Source: Sporomusa sp. KB1
GTDB lineage: Bacteria; Bacillota; Negativicutes; Sporomusales; Sporomusaceae
Direction of reading: 5' to 3'
Length of the DNA stretch: 64,000 nt
Assembly: GCF_007830295.1 (NCBI RefSeq)
Contig: NZ_VLKC01000002.1
Span: 4,227,185-4,291,184, forward strand
Part shown: positions 52,396-58,761 of the stretch, piece by piece
How the letters are laid out: each line of letters starts with the position of its first letter
Numbering within the stretch: position 1 is the first letter of the stretch
Program-made: the position numbers and the translations under genes
The notes under the pieces: model-generated
What the model saw: the letters and a program-made list of their open reading frames with translations, nothing else
Database searches by the model: none
What the model was told of the DNA's origin: nothing

Positions 52396-52980
52396 TTAAC
52401 GGAATCTCGGGTCGGGCCAATACCTATGATGGTAATACCTATAAGGCCACCAAATATCTTGCTCAAGAATAACTACATTCGGCTCCTCGTGATCACTGTA
52501 CCTTTTATACCGTAAAACAACTTCATTACTGATAGGATGCCATCCGTCTTTGCCAATAATTATGTATTTAGGATCTACATCGCTCTCATCCATAGACAGC
52601 CTAAAATTCACATACCTTCCTTTAGATATGTGAAAATCAATCGCTCTCTCATCTCCTGAAGTCGTAAATTTGTAGGTTATCTCTTTGCCCTTCTTATTAA
52701 TCTGAAAGCAATCATTATTGTCTTTGTTGTACTTACCAAAAACATCCTCAAAATTACCGTCAGTACTTATAGTTCCGCTGAAATTATGCGTGCTTCCATC
52801 AGTGGTCATTCGCAAGTGCACGCCTTCTTTATCCTGCCACAAAAAATATCCTATAATCTTGCCCGGGATAAGCTCAAGTGGCCGATCATCGAACTTCTGG
52901 GGAAATGATGCTGCAAATGCACTACTACAAAAACAAAAAACACCTAACAATGTAATAAATAAAATCCTCCATTTTTTCAT
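52396..52980 (-). CDS. Secreted hypothetical protein
   Basis: 194 residues, not recognised. Clear Sec signal peptide (FCFCSSAFA, cleavage about residue 23). The mature part is polar with beta-strand-like alternation (HLRMTTDGSTHNFSGTIS) and a Tyr/Trp/His-rich C-terminal tail (DIWWPYRYYHHRYWPD), perhaps a metal- or surface-binding segment. ATG 52980 follows AAAGGAGCG. It stands alone next to the decayed tctC. Confidence 0.65.
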   Translation of the reverse strand: MKKWRILFITLLGVFCFCSSAFAASFPQKFDDRPLELIPGKIIGYFLWQDKEGVHLRMTTDGSTHNFSGTISTDGNFEDVFGKYNKDNNDCFQINKKGKEITYKFTTSGDERAIDFHISKGRYVNFRLSMDESDVDPKYIIIGKDGWHPISNEVVLRYKRYSDHEEPNVVILEQDIWWPYRYYHHRYWPDPRFR

Positions 52981-53061
52981 GGAATCGCTCCTTTCTATCA
53001 TCGGTTTCGGAAGTACCAAGAAGTTTACTCATTCTATACTACTAATAATGGCTTAATACTA

Positions 53062-53584
53062 TTGTAATATTTCAAAACCAGCTAATCAAGGCATTCAAGA
53101 ACAAAAAGCCATACCCGATGGATATGGGCTAAGAACAGCTGACCAATCCCGGTTATTTCTTGCGGCTCTCTTGGGCGGGCATGTGCAGCTTATGGGAGCG
53201 TATAGTCCCGCGATTTTAAAAGAACATGTAGAAAGTGGCACTATCAGAATACTAGGTGTTGCCGACGAGAATAGATTAACCCTTCCCGGCTTTGAGAATG
53301 TACCAACCTTCAAGGAGCAGGGAATCAATGTTGATTTTAGCTTTTGGAGTAGAATCGCGGCTCCCCAAGGTATAACGCTAGCCGAAAAGGCCAGACTGAT
53401 AGCAGGGCTAAGGGAACTAATCAATGACCCTGACTTCAAAAAGAATATGGAGGAACTGGGAATGTCAGTCCAGTATATGGGGCCAGAGGAATTTAGTGAA
53501 AGATGGATAGAAGATAATGCAAAATTGACGAAAACAGTAAAAGAGACCGGAATTGCAGAACTTATTGCGTCTCAGAAAAAATAA
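53062..53584 (+). pseudogene. Truncated tripartite tricarboxylate transporter binding protein
   Basis: The open frame encodes only the C-terminal half of a TctC/Bug-family periplasmic binding protein: RLFLAALLGGHVQLMGAYS, GVADENRLTLPGFENVPTFKE and FWSRIAAPQGITLAEKARL. Complete proteins have about 320 residues with a signal peptide; here the N-terminal 150 are missing and there is no ribosome site. tctA and tctB are absent. A relic of a deletion. Confidence 0.75.
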
Positions 53585-53654
53585 ATCGTGGGTAATTTTC
53601 TCAAAACATCATCGCTCTGTCTCCTATATACCAGTATAATTTATGTCAATAACC

Positions 53655-53686
53655 CCGTCTCCCTGTTTCTCCGTCCCCCTGTTTCT
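53655..53686. repeat. 16-bp tandem direct repeat
   Basis: CCGTCTCCCTGTTTCT and CCGTCCCCCTGTTTCT in tandem, one mismatch. Pyrimidine-rich; a trace of it (GGGGACGG) also occurs at 2788. Function unknown. Confidence 0.6.
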
Positions 53687-53740
53687 CAGTCTATTTCCGG
53701 TACCGTTTGAAAATTACTTTTATATCTCACATAAATAGGG

Positions 53741-53798
53741 TATAATAGACATAGATTAATACAGCAAAACGCCCCTGCTGGTAACAGGAGCGCTTTGC
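53741..53798 (+). ncRNA. Candidate antitoxin RNA promoter and hairpin
   Basis: TATAAT at 53741-53746 on the plus strand would start an RNA near 53753 that runs into the 3' end of the minus-strand toxin-like ORF. Its first element is a 14-bp hairpin with two mismatches (53764-53777 with 53785-53798). Such a 3'-overlapping convergent RNA is the arrangement of txpA/RatA-type antitoxins. The -35 (TTTTAT) is poor and the 3' end cannot be placed. Confidence 0.4.
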
Positions 53799-53814
53799 AT
53801 TTGAAATAGGGAGG

Positions 53815-53907
53815 CTACCTGAGCCAAATAGTGATTGCTAATGGTTTAAGTAATATTATCGTTATGGCGATAATTAACCAGACAATCACTCGCGGAGAAA
53901 TCCACAT
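53815..53907 (-). CDS. 30-residue hydrophobic peptide, type I toxin-like
   Basis: On the minus strand ATG 53907 follows AGGAGGTGAG at ideal spacing and encodes 30 residues: MWISPRVIVWLIIAITIILL, then KPLAITIWLR. One transmembrane helix flanked by Arg/Lys and Trp, as in small toxic membrane peptides. The mRNA would start next to TATAAT (plus-strand 53960-53965) and begin with a strong hairpin (53932-53953) upstream of the ribosome site. A convergent promoter at its 3' end suggests an antisense antitoxin. Not recognised by name; it may instead be a harmless membrane peptide. Confidence 0.55.
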   Translation of the reverse strand: MWISPRVIVWLIIAITIILLKPLAITIWLR

Positions 53908-53931
53908 GGTACTCACCTCCTTATTCAGTTT

Positions 53932-53965
53932 GGGACGAGTTGGCGCTCGTCCCATTTACATTATA
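53932..53965 (-). promoter_or_regulatory. 5' hairpin and -10 box of the toxin-like gene
   Basis: Minus strand: TATAAT (53965-53960), then an 8-bp perfect stem GGGACGAG/CTCGTCCC with a six-base loop (53932-53953) that ends about 12 bases before the ribosome site. Confidence 0.5.
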
Positions 53966-53983
53966 ACGTGGTTTTGGTAAGAT

Positions 53984-53992
53984 TGGTATAAA
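53984..53992 (+). promoter_or_regulatory. Extended -10 promoter of the repeat-like RNA
   Basis: TGGTATAAA, an extended -10 element, predicts a start near 53999, about 27 bases before the first degenerate repeat. No -35 is visible. It is divergent from the toxin-like gene promoter. Confidence 0.45.
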
Positions 53993-54025
53993 TAGTAAGC
54001 TGGAGCCGCCTCAGTTTTGTGTTTT

Positions 54026-54055
54026 AATGAACCGTAACGTGAGATGTATTGAAAT
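54026..54055 (+). repeat. Degenerate CRISPR repeat 1
   Basis: Identical to the array repeat at ACCGTAAC (54031-54038) and GATGTATTGAAA (54043-54054), with A to G and a one-base insertion between them. The last base is T instead of C. The first five bases have diverged. Confidence 0.85.
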
Positions 54056-54084
54056 TTGTAAGTAGGTTTGGATTAGGTTGTTGC

Positions 54085-54110
54085 TATAACCGTAACACGT
54101 AGTGTACTGT
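54085..54110 (+). repeat. Degenerate CRISPR repeat 2
   Basis: ACCGTAACA (54089-54097) is kept; the second half TGTACTG matches TGTATTG with one change and one inserted base. The 3' handle (AAAC) is lost, as is usual for the terminal repeat of such minimal units. Confidence 0.65.
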
Positions 54111-54135
54111 CTTAAATGCTAAATGTAATAAGCGT

Positions 54136-54180
54136 AAAAAACTCCTAGTGTAGCGAACTCTCGTTATATAGGAGTTTTTT
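54136..54180. terminator. Terminator between the repeat-like RNA and the cas operon
   Basis: AAAAAACTCCT (54136-54146) pairs with AGGAGTTTTTT (54170-54180), an 11-bp stem with a T run. It separates the small RNA from cas6, so the two are different transcripts. Confidence 0.85.
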
Positions 54181-54220
54181 ATAAATTTTTCTAAAAAAGA
54201 GAAAAATTGCATCACTGAGT

Positions 54221-54226
54221 TATAAT
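54221..54226 (+). promoter_or_regulatory. -10 box of the cas operon promoter
   Basis: TATAAT, with no consensus -35 at 17 bases. Transcription would start near 54233, about 80 bases before cas6, so the pseudo-spacer target (54264-54280) would lie in the initial transcribed region. Confidence 0.5.
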
Positions 54227-54246
54227 ATGTGTGTTAATATAGTAGT

Positions 54247-54300
54247 ATGAATTTATTTTTGTTTCCAATCCTATATACAACGATTTTAATTAAGAGATAA
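54247..54300 (+). CDS. 17-codon hydrophobic leader ORF (uncertain)
   Basis: ATG 54247 to TAA 54300 reads MNLFLFPILYTTILIKR. It spans the pseudo-spacer target and ends beside the cas6 ribosome site. No ribosome site is visible before it, so translation is doubtful. If translated it could be a creT-like toxin controlled by the upstream RNA; otherwise it is chance. Confidence 0.2.
   Translation: MNLFLFPILYTTILIKR
54264..54283 (-). promoter_or_regulatory. Protospacer-like target of the crRNA-like RNA
   Basis: Minus strand from 54283: TCG (PAM position), then TTGTATATAGGATTGGA. Compared with the pseudo-spacer the first five bases are identical; mismatches fall at 6, 7 and 12; positions 13-17 match again. 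TCN-type PAMs have been described for some bacterial I-B systems, but the PAM of this system is not known. Confidence 0.7.
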
Positions 54301-54312
54301 GGAGGGGGAAAT

Positions 54313-55014
54313 TTGTATTTCGAGTTAAAACTAACGATACTGCTGAAAAGATCAACGCATCATTTACAGATGCAGGAAGCGATCGGGAACTGGATTAGTC
54401 AGGCACAACTATCCGATCCTCTTTTCAAACAAACCCATTATGACAAAACCTATAAGCATTTTGTATTTAGCAACTTATATCCCACTGAAAAAGACGGGAT
54501 CTATCAGCAAGGGCGTATCTATGTCCTGACGATTCGCAGTTCAATTGCAGATACCTTAACCCGTATTCAGCATTGTCTCAAAAAATGCCGGGAAAGTGAA
54601 TACGTTCAGCTTGTTGCCGGCGAGCAGCGAGCAAGGCAGCTGGGACACATTACGGAGCTGCTTACGATTACACCGGCGATTGTGACAATCGACCGGCAGC
54701 CATGGGTGCCGGAAGACAATATTGAATTACTGATACAGCGACTCCATGCTAATGCCGAAAAGAAGTTTAAATCGCTTTATCCTGAGGCTCCGGTACAGAA
54801 GGGGCAGCCCTTTATTCAGGGCATTACCATTGAGAACCGCAAGCCGCTGGCTACTGCCTATAAAGGCCGTAAATTATTAGGCAATAAGCTGCACCTGCTT
54901 ATTCACGAGGACGAGTATTCACAAAAATTAGCCAACGTAGTCATGGGCTCTGGGTTAGCAGAGAAGGGCTCGATTCTTGGAGCGGGCTTTTGCCTGGCAA
55001 AATACCTCAAATGA
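54313..55014 (+). CDS. cas6: CRISPR endoribonuclease Cas6
   Basis: 233 residues. It begins YFELKLTILLKRSTHHLQMQ and ends with the glycine-rich RNA-binding loop GSGLAEKGSILGAGFCLAKY of the Cas6/RAMP family. It cleaves pre-crRNA within the repeat, leaving the 8-base ATTGAAAC handle. The start is TTG 54313, six bases after AAGGAGGGGG; no ATG is available. First gene of the cas operon, the position that a regulatory RNA would control. Confidence 0.92.
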   Translation: MYFELKLTILLKRSTHHLQMQEAIGNWISQAQLSDPLFKQTHYDKTYKHFVFSNLYPTEKDGIYQQGRIYVLTIRSSIADTLTRIQHCLKKCRESEYVQLVAGEQRARQLGHITELLTITPAIVTIDRQPWVPEDNIELLIQRLHANAEKKFKSLYPEAPVQKGQPFIQGITIENRKPLATAYKGRKLLGNKLHLLIHEDEYSQKLANVVMGSGLAEKGSILGAGFCLAKYLK

Positions 55015-55033
55015 TGCAAGGAGGTGAAGTTTT

Positions 55034-56950
55034 TTGATCAGAGATTTGACAGTCGGCTTTCAAAAGGCACAGGAAAAGTTTTCCTCGAACATTCAGGAGA
55101 AGTTTCCTCCCATCATTCAGGATAATTATAAGCTAAAAGAGGGGATTTTTATCCGGCTGAATGTGAATCAGAGCTGGGAAGACCAGGTTGCCTCATTTGA
55201 ACAAAATCATTTCATTATTCGTCGCCAAGAAGAACCGCAAAATACTGAATTGCTCAATTGGTTTAAATGTCAAGACTATTTAAGCTCACTGGTAGATATG
55301 AATAAACCGGTTGATTCAAAAAAACAAGTACATAGTAATAACCCGCTGGCGCTGTTCATGAAAAGGGAGGTTTTCTTGGCCGAAAAACAGGGAGGTAAGT
55401 ACACTACCCAGGAGAACTTGGAGCGCTACTTACTAGCCACTGGCAGCGATCCGGTGCGTCAAAAATGGCTGGAAATGATACCAAAGGTAAAAAGCAGGAG
55501 TAGCAAAGATAACAGTCAGAGGGAAGTAAAGCCTTCAGTGAATGGGTTAGCAAAAGAACTGCAATTTTTTCAACAGTCTGAATACGCAGTGGCATTGACT
55601 TACCTTGATAGCTGTGAACGGCTTCAACTGATCGGACAGATAACAAAGTGGTATCACACCAATCTTGCAGTGTTAACGGAGTATATTGGACAACTTCCTT
55701 TTAAAAATTATGTGAAGCTGTTTTTTACTTTCGACTCTCCGGCTCCAACCCTTGTTTGTGAGCAAATATATGCCTTTGAATATGTACTGTATACCATCCC
55801 CAAGATTTTTAACAGCAATGACTATAACCAGTTGGTAGCTGCAGAACTCGTCGGGCTGCCAAGCTTTGATATGACAATGAACAGTAAGAAGCCCTTTATG
55901 GAGCATAAAACAATGCGCAGTCAGGCCCCTGAACGGGTTACTCTGCAGCAGGCAATGATGGCCAAGCAAACTACAGAATGGCTGGCAGCGGCTAAGCCCC
56001 CCTATGCCACCAATAAAATCGGCTATGAGTCAGGGTTTGTTCCGCCAACCGGTCATGTACCACCGGAAGGCACCTTTCATGTCTATATGGATGGAAAGTA
56101 TAATGAACTCTATGGTTTTGAGAATGTTCCTTTTCCGCCAACGACAACGGTACAGGTAGAGTGGCTTAATATTTTGCAGCTAAAAGATCCTGCTGGTGAT
56201 GAAAAATATTACGAAACCATTCAGACTGCGGAAGCCTTGCAAAAAACAATTAGCAGTAGATTCTTTCGTGGCCGGTTGAATCATTCGTTTATATTGAATG
56301 AACCGGACGTTAAAGCCGGGGAATTTACCGCTCTGATGGCAGCTTTGTATTTGCAAAGCAGGCAGGCTTTTCATGATTGGTTCTATAAAGGGACAACTGT
56401 TTCACTACGGGGGATTTTTGCTAAAGTGACGTTTCGATTGCTGGTGGAACAATTCATTCATGTGGAAACGTCGCGCATAGCAGAGCTTGCCGATGCTTTC
56501 AATCTGCGTTTATCTATCCAAATGGCAATTGATGATAAGGGAGGCAAAATAATGGCAGATCGCATTAAAGGAACAATGGATTCTTTGCGCGACAAGCTGG
56601 TAAATGAAGGGCTTGTTGTATGTGCAAATGATGAAGAGTTTTATTTTATGGCCGGGCAATTGGCGTACTACTTAATTAGTCAGTCCAGAACACAAAAAAT
56701 AACTGGTGAGATGTATGAGCCTTTCTTACGGGCAAAAAATGGGCATCAGTTGAAGAAACGCCTGGAGGAAGCGTATATGCTTTATAAGCATGAGATTTTT
56801 TCCGGTTATCGCCGATTCAATCAGGCCTTTTCCCTAGTGCTGGGTTATGTGCCGGAGACCGATAATCAAGGCAGTGCCCGTGAACTTTTATTGGCAGGGA
56901 TTTTCGCAGATAATTTGTTATTTGAAAAAAACGCTAAAGGAGTGGAATGA
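55034..56950 (+). CDS. cas8b: Type I-B Cascade large subunit Cas8b
   Basis: 638 residues from TTG 55034 after AGGAGGTG. Poorly conserved, as usual for Cas8b (Csh1); identified by size, position between cas6 and cas7, and its C-terminal helical domain (from about 507). The large subunit recognises the PAM and starts R-loop formation. No CxxC zinc pair is seen. The C-terminal 132 codons have their own internal start and should also be made as Cas11b. Overlaps the cas7 ribosome site; its stop is 1 base before the cas7 ATG. Confidence 0.88.
   Translation: MIRDLTVGFQKAQEKFSSNIQEKFPPIIQDNYKLKEGIFIRLNVNQSWEDQVASFEQNHFIIRRQEEPQNTELLNWFKCQDYLSSLVDMNKPVDSKKQVHSNNPLALFMKREVFLAEKQGGKYTTQENLERYLLATGSDPVRQKWLEMIPKVKSRSSKDNSQREVKPSVNGLAKELQFFQQSEYAVALTYLDSCERLQLIGQITKWYHTNLAVLTEYIGQLPFKNYVKLFFTFDSPAPTLVCEQIYAFEYVLYTIPKIFNSNDYNQLVAAELVGLPSFDMTMNSKKPFMEHKTMRSQAPERVTLQQAMMAKQTTEWLAAAKPPYATNKIGYESGFVPPTGHVPPEGTFHVYMDGKYNELYGFENVPFPPTTTVQVEWLNILQLKDPAGDEKYYETIQTAEALQKTISSRFFRGRLNHSFILNEPDVKAGEFTALMAALYLQSRQAFHDWFYKGTTVSLRGIFAKVTFRLLVEQFIHVETSRIAELADAFNLRLSIQMAIDDKGGKIMADRIKGTMDSLRDKLVNEGLVVCANDEEFYFMAGQLAYYLISQSRTQKITGEMYEPFLRAKNGHQLKKRLEEAYMLYKHEIFSGYRRFNQAFSLVLGYVPETDNQGSARELLLAGIFADNLLFEKNAKGVE
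56552..56950 (+). CDS. cas11b: Nested Cas11b small subunit (internal start in cas8b)
   Basis: In frame within cas8b, ATG 56552 is preceded by AAGGGAGG (56537-56544) at seven bases, as strong a ribosome site as any in the operon. The product has 132 residues beginning MADRIKGTMDSLRDKL and is all helical. Known: in type I-B, I-D and I-C systems the Cascade small subunit Cas11 is made by internal translation of the large-subunit gene. Direct evidence here is the site and frame only. Confidence 0.75.
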   Translation: MADRIKGTMDSLRDKLVNEGLVVCANDEEFYFMAGQLAYYLISQSRTQKITGEMYEPFLRAKNGHQLKKRLEEAYMLYKHEIFSGYRRFNQAFSLVLGYVPETDNQGSARELLLAGIFADNLLFEKNAKGVE

Positions 56951-56951
56951 G

Positions 56952-57902
56952 ATGGCAAAAATGAAGCAGCGTGTGATTGGCTTAATCGGTATTGTCAGCA
57001 GAATGGCAAATTGGAATGCTGATTTTACGGGATTGCCGAAGACAACGAGTGACGGGAATATTTTTGGCAGCGATAAAGCATTGAAATATAGTATAAAGCG
57101 TTTGTGGGAATGGAACGGAGAAAAAGTGCTGTATATTCGGTCCTACAAATTGGGGAAGGGCAAAGAAGGCGAAAAACTGCAGCCCCGGGATTTACAGGAA
57201 CGATACCAGCAATTATTTGGTGAAAGTGTGTCCAAAGATTCGACGATTGTATTGAAACGATTATTTTCGTGTGTTGATGTTATGAATTTTGGAGCTACGT
57301 TTGCGGTTGAAGGACAAAACATCGGCTTAACCGGTGCAGTGCAAATTGGACAAGGCTTCAACAAGTATGATGAGACCAATGTAGAAGTACAGGATATCTT
57401 ATCTCCCTTTCGCAACTCCAATGAGAAGAGTCAGGAAAAAGACGCCACTTCTATTGGCAAGAAAATCATGGTCGATGAAGCGCATTATATTTATCCTTTC
57501 ACAGTAAACCCGAACCACTATGAAAATTATATTGGATTGCCAGGTTTAGATGAGTTTCAAGGCTATACACAGGAAGCTTATGCCGCCTTCAAAGAAGGCG
57601 CTTTGCTTGGGGCCACTGCCCTGCAGACAAACAGTAAGTCCGGCAGCGAAAATGCTTTTAGTCTGTTTATTGTATTAAAGGAGAATGCACTAGCCTATCT
57701 GCCTAATCTGGATCCTTACGTTACGGTATATAAGAACGAGAATAAAACCATTTATGATCTGTCGGCAATTGCCCCGATGGTGGCAGGCATCCAGGAGCAG
57801 GTTGAACAAATTGAACTCTACATCAATCCTTATGCAGCAGAAGTCCGTTTAGAGCTTGACGGCCTCAAGCGTTACAATATTATTACGAGGGCGGCGCTGT
57901 AA
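56952..57902 (+). CDS. cas7: Cascade backbone protein Cas7 (Csh2)
   Basis: 316 residues from ATG 56952 after AAGGAGTGG. RAMP-fold start QRVIGLIGIVSRMANWNADF, typical Csh2 segments KALKYSIKRLWEWNGEKVLY and NFGATFAVEGQNIGLTGAVQ. Several copies coat the spacer part of the crRNA, flipping out every sixth base, which matters for the mismatch pattern of the upstream regulatory RNA. A longer upstream frame lies inside cas8b and is rejected. Confidence 0.94.
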   Translation: MAKMKQRVIGLIGIVSRMANWNADFTGLPKTTSDGNIFGSDKALKYSIKRLWEWNGEKVLYIRSYKLGKGKEGEKLQPRDLQERYQQLFGESVSKDSTIVLKRLFSCVDVMNFGATFAVEGQNIGLTGAVQIGQGFNKYDETNVEVQDILSPFRNSNEKSQEKDATSIGKKIMVDEAHYIYPFTVNPNHYENYIGLPGLDEFQGYTQEAYAAFKEGALLGATALQTNSKSGSENAFSLFIVLKENALAYLPNLDPYVTVYKNENKTIYDLSAIAPMVAGIQEQVEQIELYINPYAAEVRLELDGLKRYNIITRAAL

Positions 57903-57904
57903 CC

Positions 57905-58702
57905 ATGCGTACACTTCGGTTTGAACTAAAAGGCGAAACGGCATTTTTTAAGAAACCAGATGTCAATAGTTATGCCTATTTTACGTATAGCCATATTCAT
58001 AAAATAGCCTTGTTCGGGATGCTTGGGGCAATACTCGGTCATGGTGGTTATATGCAGCAATATGATGTTAATTATCCGTTGACTACTAATCGCAAAAAGG
58101 CAAAAGAAGTTCAGGTGTTTCCCGAATTTTACGAAGTATTTCAGCAGGCCAGGGTCAGTATCATACCTCATGGGGATCGCGGATATTTTGCTAAGAAGCT
58201 TCAGATTTTCAATAATACGGTCGGTTACGCCAGTCAGGAAGAAGGCAAAGTCTTAAATGTGCGGGAACAATGGCTGGAAAAACCACATTGGACAATTTAT
58301 GTCGCAGATGATGAGGGGTTGGCAGCTGGTATTTTTGCGAAGCTGTCCGAAGCCTTACTGCAGTCGCAAAGTGTATATATGCCGTACCTCGGAAAAAACG
58401 ATCACCCCGCAGCAATAACTAATCCGGCGCTGGTGGAGGTTAGTCCGGCCGGGCAGGTACAGTTTATTGACTCACTGCATCGCAGTGATACTCTTGCTTA
58501 TAAGGTGAGGGGCAAAATTAAGCCTGGCCAAGGTAAAAGCTTTTTCAAAGAATGTATGCCTGTTGCCCTTAATGCAGAAAACAACGGGTATGTTTTCCAT
58601 CCTCTGGTAGTAGCCAATCATGAGATTGATCAAGCTTCCATTAGTGAAGACGATTATCGTAATTTGTATTGTGACGGGGAGCGCGTATTGTATTTTATCT
58701 AA
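57905..58702 (+). CDS. cas5: Cascade protein Cas5b
   Basis: 265 residues. N-terminal Cas5 signature RTLRFELKGETAFFKKPDVN and IALFGMLGAILGHGGY with the glycine-rich turn. Cas5 caps the 5' handle of the crRNA. It starts 2 bases after cas7. Size and order agree with type I-B. Confidence 0.92.
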   Translation: MRTLRFELKGETAFFKKPDVNSYAYFTYSHIHKIALFGMLGAILGHGGYMQQYDVNYPLTTNRKKAKEVQVFPEFYEVFQQARVSIIPHGDRGYFAKKLQIFNNTVGYASQEEGKVLNVREQWLEKPHWTIYVADDEGLAAGIFAKLSEALLQSQSVYMPYLGKNDHPAAITNPALVEVSPAGQVQFIDSLHRSDTLAYKVRGKIKPGQGKSFFKECMPVALNAENNGYVFHPLVVANHEIDQASISEDDYRNLYCDGERVLYFI

Positions 58703-58761
58703 TAGTTATCCGGGGTGTAATGCGGCATCCCGGATATTGCTTTAGAAAGGAGTTTTCTTCT

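Larger units (their letters stand above)
53999..54180 (+). ncRNA. crRNA-like regulatory RNA upstream of cas6 (CreR/CreA candidate)
   Basis: A stand-alone unit: extended -10 promoter, degenerate repeat 1 (54026-54055), pseudo-spacer (54056 to about 54084), degenerate repeat 2 (about 54085-54110), terminator (54136-54180). Repeat 1 matches the array repeat over ACCGTAAC and GATGTATTGAAA with one inserted base, and keeps the processing-side handle. The pseudo-spacer begins TTGTAAGTAGGTTTGGA and pairs with the cas6 leader (54264-54280) at 14 of 17 positions; mismatches are 6, 7 and 12. Known: CreA and CreR RNAs guide Cascade to partly matching promoters without cleavage. Inference: this RNA represses the cas operon. 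Confidence 0.75.

Noticed and set aside
52272..52466. Minus-strand frame with a Cys-rich end downstream of the secreted hypothetical gene
   Set aside because: It mostly overlaps the end of that gene in another frame and lacks a ribosome site.
54051..54060. Ten-base identity GAAATTTGTA between the pseudo-spacer junction and the cas6 start (54308-54317)
   Set aside because: It includes handle bases and would put the handle opposite the PAM side, so it is not a Cascade target; the 14/17 match at 54264-54280 is far better.
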